The notes beneath the pieces are model-generated. The model worked only from the letters and a program-made list of their open reading frames with translations. It did not search any database and was not told where the DNA came from. Of a stretch of 12,252 nt of DNA, positions 1-6,298 are shown piece by piece. Made by a program: the position numbers and the translations under genes. Source of the stretch: Clostridia bacterium. GTDB lineage: Bacteria; Bacillota; Clostridia; Oscillospirales; CAG-272. The stretch spans positions 1 to 12,252 of the forward strand of contig JAFNZX010000079.1 of assembly GCA_017382615.1 (NCBI GenBank), written 5' to 3'. Position 1 is the first letter of the stretch, and each line of letters opens with the position of its first letter.

Positions 1-92
1 GCAACCGATGTGTTTGGGTATCCTGCGCAAATCTGCATATCGCGTCGCTCTGCGCCGCTTATGCTGGGGTTCTTCGTCATGAGAGTCAAAGC

Positions 93-135
93 AAAAAAGG
101 ACAGGGAGGCACGATGTGCCTCCCTGTCCTTTTTT
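93..135. terminator. Bidirectional intrinsic terminator next to the tRNA
   Basis: Perfect 20-base inverted repeat (arms 93-112 and 116-135, loop gat). The arms begin with six A and end with six T, so it reads as a rho-independent terminator on either strand. On the minus strand it follows the tRNA with no spacer: the last A of the encoded CCA (base 135) is already part of the T/A tract. On the plus strand it could end a gene lying to the left of the window. Confidence 0.9.
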
Positions 136-211
136 GGTGGGCTATCAGGGATTCGAACCCCGGACCAACCGGTTATGAGCCGGTAGCTCTGACCAACTGA
201 GCTAATAGCCC
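135..211 (-). tRNA. tRNA with CAT anticodon (elongator Met or Ile2)
   Basis: The minus strand folds as a full cloverleaf. The acceptor stem GGGCTAT/ATAGCCC is perfect (205-211 with 139-145). The D arm is GCTC...GAGC, the anticodon stem ACCGG/CCGGT holds loop CTCATAA, and the T arm is CGGGG-TTCGAAT-CCCTG with one G-U pair. The discriminator is A, and CCA is encoded (135-137). It is not the initiator: bases 1 and 72 pair, and the anticodon stem lacks the three consecutive G-C pairs of tRNA-fMet. Anticodon CAT serves either elongator Met or, after lysidine modification by TilS, Ile2 reading AUA. The sequence alone does not decide between them. It is transcribed from its own promoter just upstream. 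Confidence 0.95.
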
Positions 212-227
212 GTCAAACGACCTATAT

Positions 228-256
228 ATTATACTGTGCTTTTTTCAAAATGTCAA
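228..256 (-). promoter_or_regulatory. Sigma-A promoter of the tRNA gene
   Basis: Minus-strand TTGACA (256-251) and TATAAT (233-228) are separated by exactly 17 bases, a full consensus match. The predicted start near 221 leaves about 10 bases before the mature tRNA 5' end at 211. Confidence 0.85.
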
Positions 257-266
257 GTCTTTTTTG

Positions 267-304
267 AAAAAAGTTCTCCCGCCCGGAAATTGAGCGGGAG
301 AACT
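267..304 (-). terminator. Intrinsic terminator of the MBL-fold gene
   Basis: An 11-bp perfect stem (arms 294-304 and 272-282, loop of 11) is followed on the minus strand by six T (272-267). It begins 10 bases after the stop codon of the upstream minus-strand gene and lies just before the tRNA promoter, insulating the tRNA from read-through. Confidence 0.85.
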
Positions 305-313
305 GACGCAATA

Positions 314-1387
314 TTAAGGAACTCTCTTAAACTCCGCGCCGTTGCTGGAGTAAACGATGGTACCCTCAAGGTCGGTGCGGTGCACGGTCATGCCGCGCTC
401 CTCGTATCTGTCAAGCACGGGCTGGTTGGGGTGACCGTACTTATTCCCCGTACCGCAGGAAATGATGGCAATCTCTGCATCGATCGCATCCAAAAACTCG
501 TTGCAGGACGAGGAGGACGAGCCGTGATGTCCCGATTTGAGAATGTCGCAATCCAGCGCGCTGCTTGCATACTTGGCAACGATCTCCTTTTCCGAGATGC
601 TCTCGGCATCACCCGTCAGGATCATGGAGGTCGAACCGTAGGTCACCTTGGTCACAAGACTCCAGTCGTTGAGATCGTTATAATCGGTCGAATTGGGGGC
701 TAAAAATTCAAAATACAGATCCCCAAAGCTGAACGTATTGCCGCCCTTGACGTAGGTCGTCTGCGTGCCCTGCTCTGCGGCGCCCTCTATCATGCGCGTG
801 TAGTCGCCCGTGGCACTGAAGGTATCGGTATCCACCTCAGCGTTGGGCATGAACAGATTGTTGACCGTAAATTCATCAAAGATCATATCCATGCTGCCGA
901 TATGGTCCTCGTGCGGGTGCGTTGCAATCACAACGTTGAGTGTAGTTACGCCCAAATCGTCCAGATATCCCTTGAGCGCATCCTCACAATCATTATCGCC
1001 CGCGTCGATGAGCACGTTGCCCTGGGGTGCCATGATCAGAATACTGTCACTCTGTCCGACGTCAAAGAAATACACCATGATCTCTCCATCCAGCGCGACC
1101 CGCTCCGGCTTTGGCAAAAGATCCATGATCCAATCCACAAAATCCCCATATTTATCTACGAAAACCTCGTCTACAAGCTTATTGGGAAATATCTTATCCA
1201 GTGCCTTTTCCACGCCCGTGCCGATAAATCCGTCCAAAAAGTCCTCAACCGTATTGGCAGGAATCACGCCCGTCATGGCAAGCACGACGGCAACCGCCAT
1301 CAATACCGCAAGAATTGCCAGCATGATCAAGCAGACGCGCAACGCCTTTGGCATCTTCTTATTCTTCTTTTTCTTCTTTTGTGCCAT
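314..1387 (-). CDS. Membrane-anchored metallo-beta-lactamase-fold hydrolase, ComEC C-terminal-domain family
   Basis: 357 residues. A very basic, lysine-rich N-terminus (residues 2-14) is followed by one hydrophobic segment (about 17-40), so the protein is probably anchored with its catalytic domain outside the cell. The MBL fold covers about 101-357: FFDVGQSDS (107-115), the metal motif HPHEDH (157-162), LTGDAE (257-262) and GHHGSS (286-291). This motif set is that of the stand-alone ComEC/Rec2-like MBL proteins. In ComEC the equivalent domain is thought to degrade the non-transforming DNA strand. The substrate here is unknown, but a nuclease or phosphodiesterase is plausible (inference). The start at 1387 is chosen because GGAGG lies five bases upstream; the open frame extends further but has no ribosome site. 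There is no multi-helix ComEC channel domain and no com neighbour. The gene is divergent from rpsF. Confidence 0.85.
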   Translation of the reverse strand: MAQKKKKKNKKMPKALRVCLIMLAILAVLMAVAVVLAMTGVIPANTVEDFLDGFIGTGVEKALDKIFPNKLVDEVFVDKYGDFVDWIMDLLPKPERVALDGEIMVYFFDVGQSDSILIMAPQGNVLIDAGDNDCEDALKGYLDDLGVTTLNVVIATHPHEDHIGSMDMIFDEFTVNNLFMPNAEVDTDTFSATGDYTRMIEGAAEQGTQTTYVKGGNTFSFGDLYFEFLAPNSTDYNDLNDWSLVTKVTYGSTSMILTGDAESISEKEIVAKYASSALDCDILKSGHHGSSSSSCNEFLDAIDAEIAIISCGTGNKYGHPNQPVLDRYEERGMTVHRTDLEGTIVYSSNGAEFKRVP

Positions 1388-1417
1388 AAAGTCCTCCATC
1401 ATCATTTTTATATGCAT

Positions 1418-1446
1418 ATTATAGCATATTCCCATGATTTTGGCAA
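1418..1446 (-). promoter_or_regulatory. Sigma-A promoter of the MBL-fold gene
   Basis: Minus-strand TTGCCA (1446-1441), 17 bases, TGC then TATAAT (1423-1418): an extended -10 promoter. The predicted start is near 1411, giving a leader of about 24 bases that contains the GGAGG site. Confidence 0.75.
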
Positions 1447-1488
1447 CAGATTTGTGATTTTTTGTAAAAAATATTATCCGTAAAGGTA

Positions 1489-1517
1489 TTGACAAATACA
1501 ACCATTTGTAGTATAAT
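1489..1517 (+). promoter_or_regulatory. Sigma-A promoter of rpsF-ssb-rpsR
   Basis: TTGACA (1489-1494), 17 bases, TATAAT (1512-1517): full consensus, as expected for a strongly expressed ribosomal protein operon. The start is expected near 1524. It lies back to back with the MBL-fold gene promoter, about 40 bases apart. Confidence 0.9.
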
Positions 1518-1523
1518 ATATCC

Positions 1524-1620
1524 TCGATGCGGACTGCAATGCAGTTCGTCTCTCTACCGCGCATAAAAAAATCGAAGAGGTGCGCGGTCTATTTTAAAGT
1601 CCATAGGGAGGTAAAAACAC
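1524..1620 (+). promoter_or_regulatory. Structured rpsF mRNA leader, candidate S6:S18 autoregulatory element
   Basis: The leader is about 97 bases. Two hairpins are visible: 1531-1537 with 1541-1547 (7 bp, loop aat, one G-U) and 1556-1563 with 1581-1588 (8 bp, ACCGCGCA with its exact complement, 17-base loop). The second lies about 18 bases before the GGGAGG ribosome site (1606-1611). In many bacteria the S6:S18 complex represses its own operon by binding an rpsF leader that mimics its 16S site and contains CCG and GGTG-type conserved segments. ACCG and GAGGTG are present here (1556-1559, 1577-1582). Identity with that family is an inference; I could not run a covariance model. Confidence 0.55.
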
Positions 1621-1998
1621 ATGGAAAAGGTACTCAATTCTTATGAAAGTCTGTTCATCGTTGACGTAACCAACGGTGAGGAAGCAACCAATGCTACCGT
1701 GAACAAGTTCACTTCTTTGATTGCTGAGAACGGCACTATCATTGAGGTTGCACAGTGGGGCAAGCGCCGCCTGGCATATCCTATCAATGACATGCCCGAA
1801 GGCTACTACGTAGTCGTAACCTTCAAGGCTGCAGGCGATTTCCTGGCTGAGCTCGACCGTCTGTTCCAGATCGACGAGAACGTTATGCGTTCTTTGACCA
1901 TTAAGCTGGACTTCGAGCCCGTAGCAAAGGCTGCTGCAGTTGTTGAAGAAGTTGCTGCTGTTGAAGAAGTTGCCGAAGTGGCAGCTGACGCTGAGTAA
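1621..1998 (+). CDS. rpsF: Ribosomal protein bS6
   Basis: 125 residues. Binds S18 and 16S rRNA in the platform of the small subunit. Diagnostic segments are YESLFIVD near the N-terminus, the highly conserved WGKRRLAYPI (about 46-55), EGYYVVVTF (60-68), and LDRLFQIDENVMRSL (78-92). The ferredoxin-like core ends near residue 99. It is followed by a low-complexity tail of Val, Glu and Ala repeats (about 104-125), a common but variable extension of S6 in Clostridia; its acidic character may influence partner binding. The ATG lies nine bases after GGGAGG. First gene of the S6-SSB-S18 operon, with S6 and S18 being direct binding partners. Confidence 0.98.
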   Translation: MEKVLNSYESLFIVDVTNGEEATNATVNKFTSLIAENGTIIEVAQWGKRRLAYPINDMPEGYYVVVTFKAAGDFLAELDRLFQIDENVMRSLTIKLDFEPVAKAAAVVEEVAAVEEVAEVAADAE

Positions 1999-2023
1999 TC
2001 GGCACACAAAGAGGTCATAAAGC

Positions 2024-2494
2024 ATGGCAAATTTTAATCTGAACAAGGTCATCCTCGGTGGTAGACTTACCGCTGATCCTGAACTGAAGCAGACACAGAG
2101 CGGCATCGCAGTCGTAACGTTCCGTATGGCTGTCAATCGCAGATTCGCTTCCCGTGACAATGCGTCCGGTCAGCAGCCTGAGGTCGACTTCTTTACCGTT
2201 ACCGCTTGGCGTTCTACTGCTGAGTTTGTCAATCGTTTCTTTAAGAAGGGCTCTTCTATCTGCGTAATCGGTTCTATCCAGAACAGATCCTGGACCGACC
2301 AGCAGGGTCAGAAGCGCTACATGACCGACATTGTCGCTGAGGAGGTTCAGTTCGTGGACAGCCGCAGCGAAAGCTCGAATGCACAGGCAGGCGGTTATGC
2401 ACCCGATGCTTACGGTGCTCCCGCGTACTCCTCTCCCATGGGTTCCGCACCCAAGTTTGAGGAGATCAAAACAGACGACGATCTGCCCTTCTAA
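2024..2494 (+). CDS. ssb: Single-stranded DNA-binding protein
   Basis: 156 residues. Coats single-stranded DNA in replication, repair and recombination and recruits partners through its C-terminal tip. The N-terminal OB fold (about 4-110) begins NLNKVILGGRLTADPEL and includes VDFFTVTAWRSTAEF (54-68), with DNA-stacking aromatics such as F57, W62 and W90. A flexible Gly/Ala/Pro/Ser-rich linker (about 112-143) leads to the acidic tip DDDLPF (151-156), the canonical protein-interaction tail. The ATG is nine bases after GAGG (2011-2014) and 25 bases after the rpsF stop. Sits between rpsF and rpsR as in most Bacillota, so the gene is probably co-transcribed and co-regulated with them. Confidence 0.98.
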   Translation: MANFNLNKVILGGRLTADPELKQTQSGIAVVTFRMAVNRRFASRDNASGQQPEVDFFTVTAWRSTAEFVNRFFKKGSSICVIGSIQNRSWTDQQGQKRYMTDIVAEEVQFVDSRSESSNAQAGGYAPDAYGAPAYSSPMGSAPKFEEIKTDDDLPF

Positions 2495-2532
2495 GGCGAT
2501 CGTTTCCAAAATCAAATAGGAGGATTCATAAG

Positions 2533-2781
2533 ATGACTGAAAACGTTTCTCGTCCTGCGCGCCCCGTTGTTCGCAGAAGAAAGAAGGTTTGCATTTTCTG
2601 CGCCGATAAGGTTGCTTATATCGATTACAAGGATTCCGCTAAGCTCCGCAAGTTCATCAGCGAGCGCGGCAAGATCCTGCCCAGAAGAATGTCCGGCACT
2701 TGCGCTGTTCACCAGCGTGAGCTCAACACTGCTATCAAGCGTGCTCGTCAGGTTGCTCTTCTGCCCTACGTTTGCGACTAA
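2533..2781 (+). CDS. rpsR: Ribosomal protein bS18, zinc-binding (C+) form
   Basis: 82 residues, normal length. Binds S6 and 16S rRNA on the small-subunit platform. The family signature is seen in YIDYKDSAKLRKFISERGKI (29-48), PRRMSG (50-55) and HQRELNTAIKRARQVALLP (60-78). Residues C20, C23, C57 and H60 form a CxxC...CxxH set, the zinc ribbon of the C+ variants of S18 that many bacteria have lost. The ATG is nine bases after a perfect AGGAGG (2518-2523). Last gene of the operon, followed directly by a strong terminator. There is no rplI or dnaB downstream, unlike in several other Bacillota. Confidence 0.98.
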   Translation: MTENVSRPARPVVRRRKKVCIFCADKVAYIDYKDSAKLRKFISERGKILPRRMSGTCAVHQRELNTAIKRARQVALLPYVCD

Positions 2782-2794
2782 TTGCAGAATATAC

Positions 2795-2830
2795 GAAAAC
2801 GAGGATATCCGAAAGGATGTCCTCGTTTTC
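2795..2830 (+). terminator. Intrinsic terminator of rpsF-ssb-rpsR
   Basis: 16-bp stem (2795-2810 with 2815-2830, one wobble) closed by a GAAA tetraloop, 14 bases after the rpsR stop. The 3' arm itself carries the T-run (tttt), and a further T-rich stretch follows. Confidence 0.85.
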
Positions 2831-2855
2831 ATTTCCCACTTTTCACTCTTCACTC

Positions 2856-2885
2856 AAAAAGGGGCTGCCGCGGCAGCCCCTTGCT
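2856..2885 (-). terminator. Intrinsic terminator of the small lipoprotein gene
   Basis: A perfect 20-base palindrome (2861-2880, ggggctgccg and its complement) is followed on the minus strand by five T (2860-2856). It lies 16 bases beyond the stop of the minus-strand gene and back to back with the rpsR terminator, separating convergent units. Confidence 0.85.
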
Positions 2886-2896
2886 TTTTGTTACGA

Positions 2897-3289
2897 TTAG
2901 TTCTTTTCGTACTTTTTATCGTCGATCAAAATGAAACCGTCACCCTTATCGAATGCGTAGGTCTCCTTGGAAACGGAGGACTGACCGTCACCGGTCTGAA
3001 CGTCCTTATCCCAAGTGAAAACGATCTTGCCGTCATCGGTCAACTCGTAAACACCGGTCTGCGTCTTGGTCTCGGTCTTGCTGCCAATGGTAGCGTCGGT
3101 AATTTTGGTTACCTTCTTGCCGCTGAACTCATAGGTGGTCGTGTAAGTGCCTGCGCCCCAACCGAAGAGACCGTTGTCCTCATAAGTACGGGAATAAGAG
3201 CCGCTGATCGTGTTGCCGCAGGATGCGAGCACCATGCACATCATAACAGCTACAAGTGCAACTGCTACTACTCTTGTCATAGTTTTCAT
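2897..3289 (-). CDS. Small secreted lipoprotein, unknown function
   Basis: 130 residues. A lipoprotein signal peptide is clear: K2 and R6, a hydrophobic core (about 7-20) and lipobox LASC (21-24), so C24 is the predicted lipidated N-terminus outside the membrane. The mature part (about 106 residues) is rich in Thr, Lys, Asp and aromatic residues with alternating strand-like patterns, such as YTTTYEFSGKKVTKI (49-63) and GVYELTDDGKIVFTWD (79-94). This suggests a small beta-barrel like the lipocalin-like DUF lipoproteins of Clostridia; that is a guess from pattern only. Two ATGs are in frame. The one at 3289 sits nine bases after AAAGGAG, while the one at 3295 would be only three bases away, so I choose 3289. 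It has its own strong promoter and terminator, and lies downstream of lnt, whose product may N-acylate such proteins. Confidence 0.85.
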   Translation of the reverse strand: MKTMTRVVAVALVAVMMCMVLASCGNTISGSYSRTYEDNGLFGWGAGTYTTTYEFSGKKVTKITDATIGSKTETKTQTGVYELTDDGKIVFTWDKDVQTGDGQSSVSKETYAFDKGDGFILIDDKKYEKN

Positions 3290-3339
3290 AGTCATATTCT
3301 CCTTTTGAATGTTAATTTGGGATTTCGCCCAACAGTCAC

Positions 3340-3368
3340 ATTATAGCAAAACATTGCCAGTTTGTCAA
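3340..3368 (-). promoter_or_regulatory. Sigma-A promoter of the small lipoprotein gene
   Basis: Minus-strand TTGACA (3368-3363), 17 bases, TGC then TATAAT (3345-3340): consensus -35 and extended -10. It sits in the gap after the lnt stop. The strength suggests the lipoprotein is abundant. Confidence 0.9.
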
Positions 3369-3400
3369 CAGTTTTTTCGGCTTTTTTGCACAGAAAAACA

Positions 3401-5236
3401 TTAAGAATTATTAAGATTGCGCTCTTTTTCGCAGGATTTTTTGCGGTTTTTGATGGCGTGTGCAATCTGTGCAATGATCAATACAATCTGTGCACCGATG
3501 CTGATCCAGACAATCAAATAGCCCACTTGCGTATAAAGCGTTTGCACGTCACGGGCATGCACCTCGGATATGACCAATCCCGTTTGCAGCGCACCCAGCT
3601 CGTCAAGCACCTCACCGGTGGGGGTGAAGATGGACGAAACGCCGGTGTTAGCCGAGCGAACCAAATATCTGCCGTTTTCAACAGCGCGGAATCTATCGTG
3701 ATTATTGTGCATATACACCGCTGCAGAATCCGAAAACCACGAGTCGTTTGTGGAGGCGGTAATGATCTGCGCGCCCGCAAGCACCGTTTGTCTGACAGGC
3801 TCTTCATATATAGAATCATAGCAAACGATAGGTCCAAGCCCTACGTTCAGGGTTTTGGTTTGAATAGAAACGTCCTTTTCCCCTCTGCCCACGTCGCTGT
3901 CCAGGACGTTGATCTCGCCCAGCACGGGAATCGCCTTGGTCAGAAACTCACGCCACGGCACGTACTCACCGAAGGGCACGAGCATACGCTTACAATAGAT
4001 ATTTTCATCATAGGTACGGTCGGGATAGAACGCAATGACCGTATTCATACTGATCGGCTCGGCATTCGGGTCAAAGTACTGTGATTGCACAAAGGTGCAT
4101 ACCAGCACCGTTGCATTGGTCTGTTGCACAAGATCGTGCACGGCATCAAGCGGTGCTTTTTTTGTAGAATTGGGAGAGACGTCAAAGAGATGATAGTTGA
4201 GCGCAGTCTCGGGCCACACGATCAGCGTCGCGCCGTCGGCAGCTGCCTGCTTTGTCAGATCAGCGTAGGCATGAAAGGAGCGAAGACCCGAATCCTCTGC
4301 CCACTTATCCTTGGAGGACAGGTTGCCCTGCAGGGCTGCGACGCGGATGGGTGCACCCGTATCGGCATAGCCACCCAGCACGGAGGCTGCGGAGGAAAGC
4401 ACGCAAAGCATAAGGGCTATCCCCAGCAATGACTTCAGCAAGCGCGCATCTGTGCGCAGCTTGCGCCAAAGTCCGTACACGGCTGCAAAAATCACCGACA
4501 CAAGAGCCGCCGCAAAAAAGCCGATCTGCCACGGCAGCGCATTGCCCTTAACGGCATCCATGGCTGCAAACCCGAACAGCAAATTGCCGCACAGCATACT
4601 GCCGCCCAGCAACACGTGAGAAAGACGCTGTTTTTTCTCCAGAATGGCACCGGCAAATGCAAAATTGACCGCCACGATCAAAAACGACACGAATATACTG
4701 CCAAGCAGAGATGCGCTTTGTATCATGGGGAGAATCTCTCCCTGCGTCAGATACAAGCGCGCCCACGGCACTCCCGTCCAACCAATGGTTTGCGACCACT
4801 CGTTGACCACCCACAGACAAGCCATAAGCAAAGGCTTGAGCAAGGGAAAACGCTGCAGCAGCGCGGTACGGCAGAACCAGCCAAACACCATAATGATCAG
4901 TGCACTCAGCGCAGCCTGCAAGGCAGAAATGCCAAGCACCGCCAGCGCGATGACGCCAATTGCCGCCTCGGGCGTCATCCCCGTAAAATCCATAGGATAC
5001 ATGGATATAAACCAATGATAGCTGACCACGTAATACGCATAATAGAATACGAACCCGTACAGATACATGCTACCGCCCTTGGCTTTTCCTCCCAAGCTCA
5101 GCAGCACAAGCGCAGCGGGAATCATTGAGATCCACGCAAGCAGCCCAAAGGCGCCCGGATAGACCACACCGATCGCTGTCAAAACACCGCTTAAAATAAG
5201 CAACGGGTAGCGCAATTTCTTGATATATTCTTGCAT
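3401..5236 (-). CDS. lnt: Apolipoprotein N-acyltransferase (Lnt)
   Basis: 611 residues, about 100 longer than E. coli Lnt. Transfers an acyl chain from phospholipid to the amino group of the lipidated N-terminal cysteine of lipoproteins. The N-terminal half (about 10-285) holds several hydrophobic helices. The nitrilase-fold domain (about 297-560) shows the expected Glu-Lys-Cys triad: E343 in WPETAL, K416 in KRMLVPFGEYVPW, C472 in VCYDSIYEE. The thioester-chemistry signature TNDSWF (496-501) and HDRFRAVENGRYLVRSANTG (513-532) also fit the family. A last helix (about 572-594) and a basic tail follow, as in other Lnt. The start has AAGGAGG six bases upstream. It is 45 bases after rluA, with no clear promoter between, so it is probably the third gene of upp-rluA-lnt. 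Canonical Lnt is typical of diderms but is also found in some Clostridia and Actinobacteria. Confidence 0.93.
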   Translation of the reverse strand: MQEYIKKLRYPLLILSGVLTAIGVVYPGAFGLLAWISMIPAALVLLSLGGKAKGGSMYLYGFVFYYAYYVVSYHWFISMYPMDFTGMTPEAAIGVIALAVLGISALQAALSALIIMVFGWFCRTALLQRFPLLKPLLMACLWVVNEWSQTIGWTGVPWARLYLTQGEILPMIQSASLLGSIFVSFLIVAVNFAFAGAILEKKQRLSHVLLGGSMLCGNLLFGFAAMDAVKGNALPWQIGFFAAALVSVIFAAVYGLWRKLRTDARLLKSLLGIALMLCVLSSAASVLGGYADTGAPIRVAALQGNLSSKDKWAEDSGLRSFHAYADLTKQAAADGATLIVWPETALNYHLFDVSPNSTKKAPLDAVHDLVQQTNATVLVCTFVQSQYFDPNAEPISMNTVIAFYPDRTYDENIYCKRMLVPFGEYVPWREFLTKAIPVLGEINVLDSDVGRGEKDVSIQTKTLNVGLGPIVCYDSIYEEPVRQTVLAGAQIITASTNDSWFSDSAAVYMHNNHDRFRAVENGRYLVRSANTGVSSIFTPTGEVLDELGALQTGLVISEVHARDVQTLYTQVGYLIVWISIGAQIVLIIAQIAHAIKNRKKSCEKERNLNNS

Positions 5237-5281
5237 GCCGCCCTCCTTTTATTAATTTTTTGTTTATTTATCAATAATTAA

Positions 5282-6241
5282 TTACGAAAAGTCCTTTAAA
5301 AACCAAATCTCACTCTCGGGCAGCTTGAACTCCTTGCCGTCAAGGTACGACAGCACCTCGCCCTGACCACCAAGCTCAAAACGCAGGCGATAGGCGTACA
5401 GTGCCTGATACTTATAGCCCTTTCCCCTGTCCTTTTTGTTGATACCGTACTTGCCGTCACCCAAAAGCGGATGCCCGATATGCGCCAGATGCGCGCGGAT
5501 CTGATGCGTTCTGCCCGTGACGAGATGCACCTCAAGAAGCGAATTTCCGTCCTTTTGTCCGATCACGCGATATTCGGTAATGATCTCCTTCGCCCCCGGA
5601 AACGCCTTATCCCGCACCTCCACCATATTATCCGCTGCATTTTTACGCAAGTAACCGCGCAGCGTCTGTTTTTTCTGTGTGGGCACGCCGTGTGCGGCAC
5701 ACAGGTAGTATTTGCCGATGCGGTCCTCTCTGATATGCTCGTTCATCTCACGCAGAGCTGCCGCGTTCTTTGCCGCAATGACAATACCGCCCGTGTTACG
5801 GTCAATGCGGTTGCACATCGCTGGCGCAAAGCTTTGCTCGTCCGCGGGATCATATTCTCCCTTTTGTGCCAGATACGCCTGCAGGTGCATGACCAGTGTA
5901 TTGTCCTTGGCAGCATCATCCTCGTGCACCAGCACACCGGGACGCTTGTTAAGCAGCACGATATTTTCATCCTCGTACACAATGCATAGCTTAGGCACGA
6001 TGCGGGAAAGTGCCCCCGTATCCTTTTCGGGAGAGTCAAAGAATTCGTCGCGGATAAACAGCTGGATCTCGTCCCCCTCGACGAGCATATAGCTCTGCTC
6101 CGTCCTTGCCCTGTTGACCTTAATCTTTTTGGTGCGGATATATTTATACATCAACGACATGGGCAGCCCCTTGACTGCCTTGGACAGAAACTTATCAAGA
6201 CGTTGTCCCGCGTCGTTTTTTTTGACCGTGATCGTGCGCAT
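5282..6241 (-). CDS. RluA-family 23S rRNA pseudouridine synthase, S4-domain type
   Basis: 319 residues. Isomerises specific uridines in RNA to pseudouridine. An N-terminal S4 RNA-binding domain (about 1-62, DAGQRLDKFL and IRTKKIKVN) precedes the catalytic domain (about 85-305). The catalytic aspartate is D147 in NRIDRNTGGIV, where most relatives have RLDxxTSG. Downstream motifs KYYLCAAHG (177-185) and GRTHQIRAHLAHIGHPLLGDGKYG (243-266, with HQIRAH central) are typical. The domain plan fits RluC/RluD-type enzymes, but the target uridines cannot be read from sequence, so I give no symbol. The start is uncertain: no AGGAGG is present, only GGGGG (6251-6247). ATG at 6241 is five bases away, ATG at 6244 two, and a TTG at 6253 is also in frame. 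It follows upp by about 57 bases. Confidence 0.92.
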   Translation of the reverse strand: MRTITVKKNDAGQRLDKFLSKAVKGLPMSLMYKYIRTKKIKVNRARTEQSYMLVEGDEIQLFIRDEFFDSPEKDTGALSRIVPKLCIVYEDENIVLLNKRPGVLVHEDDAAKDNTLVMHLQAYLAQKGEYDPADEQSFAPAMCNRIDRNTGGIVIAAKNAAALREMNEHIREDRIGKYYLCAAHGVPTQKKQTLRGYLRKNAADNMVEVRDKAFPGAKEIITEYRVIGQKDGNSLLEVHLVTGRTHQIRAHLAHIGHPLLGDGKYGINKKDRGKGYKYQALYAYRLRFELGGQGEVLSYLDGKEFKLPESEIWFLKDFS

Positions 6242-6262
6242 CATAACCCCCAATGGAAAACA

Positions 6263-6282
6263 GGGGGAGAAGGCTCTCCCCC
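6263..6282 (-). other. Intercistronic hairpin between upp and rluA
   Basis: Perfect 8-bp stem GGGGGAGA/TCTCCCCC (6275-6282 with 6263-6270 on the minus strand, 4-base loop). It is followed by TGTTTTCC rather than a clean T-run, so it is at best a leaky terminator or an mRNA-stabilising processing element that lets upp be expressed above rluA and lnt. Confidence 0.55.
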
Positions 6283-6298
6283 ATGATGATCGTAAAAA

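Noticed and set aside
236..1483. Open frames on the plus strand opposite the MBL-fold gene
   Set aside because: They mirror the minus-strand gene, have no ribosome site or family features, and cover the tRNA promoter and terminator.
2015..2515. 166-codon frame antisense to ssb
   Set aside because: Shadow of ssb, whose OB fold and DDDLPF tail are unmistakable; no ribosome site.
2512..2853. Minus-strand frame beginning inside the terminator region after rpsR
   Set aside because: It covers rpsR in antisense and starts in T-rich spacer between two terminators, without a ribosome site.
3464..3495. Short direct repeat caatctgtgca within lnt
   Set aside because: It lies in codons for the low-complexity final membrane helix (Ala, Ile, Gln), which explains the repetition.
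6242..6253. Earlier starts (TTG at 6253, ATG at 6244) for the pseudouridine synthase
   Set aside because: TTG has no ribosome site and the 6244 ATG is only two bases from GGGGG; 6241 is preferred, though the choice is not certain.
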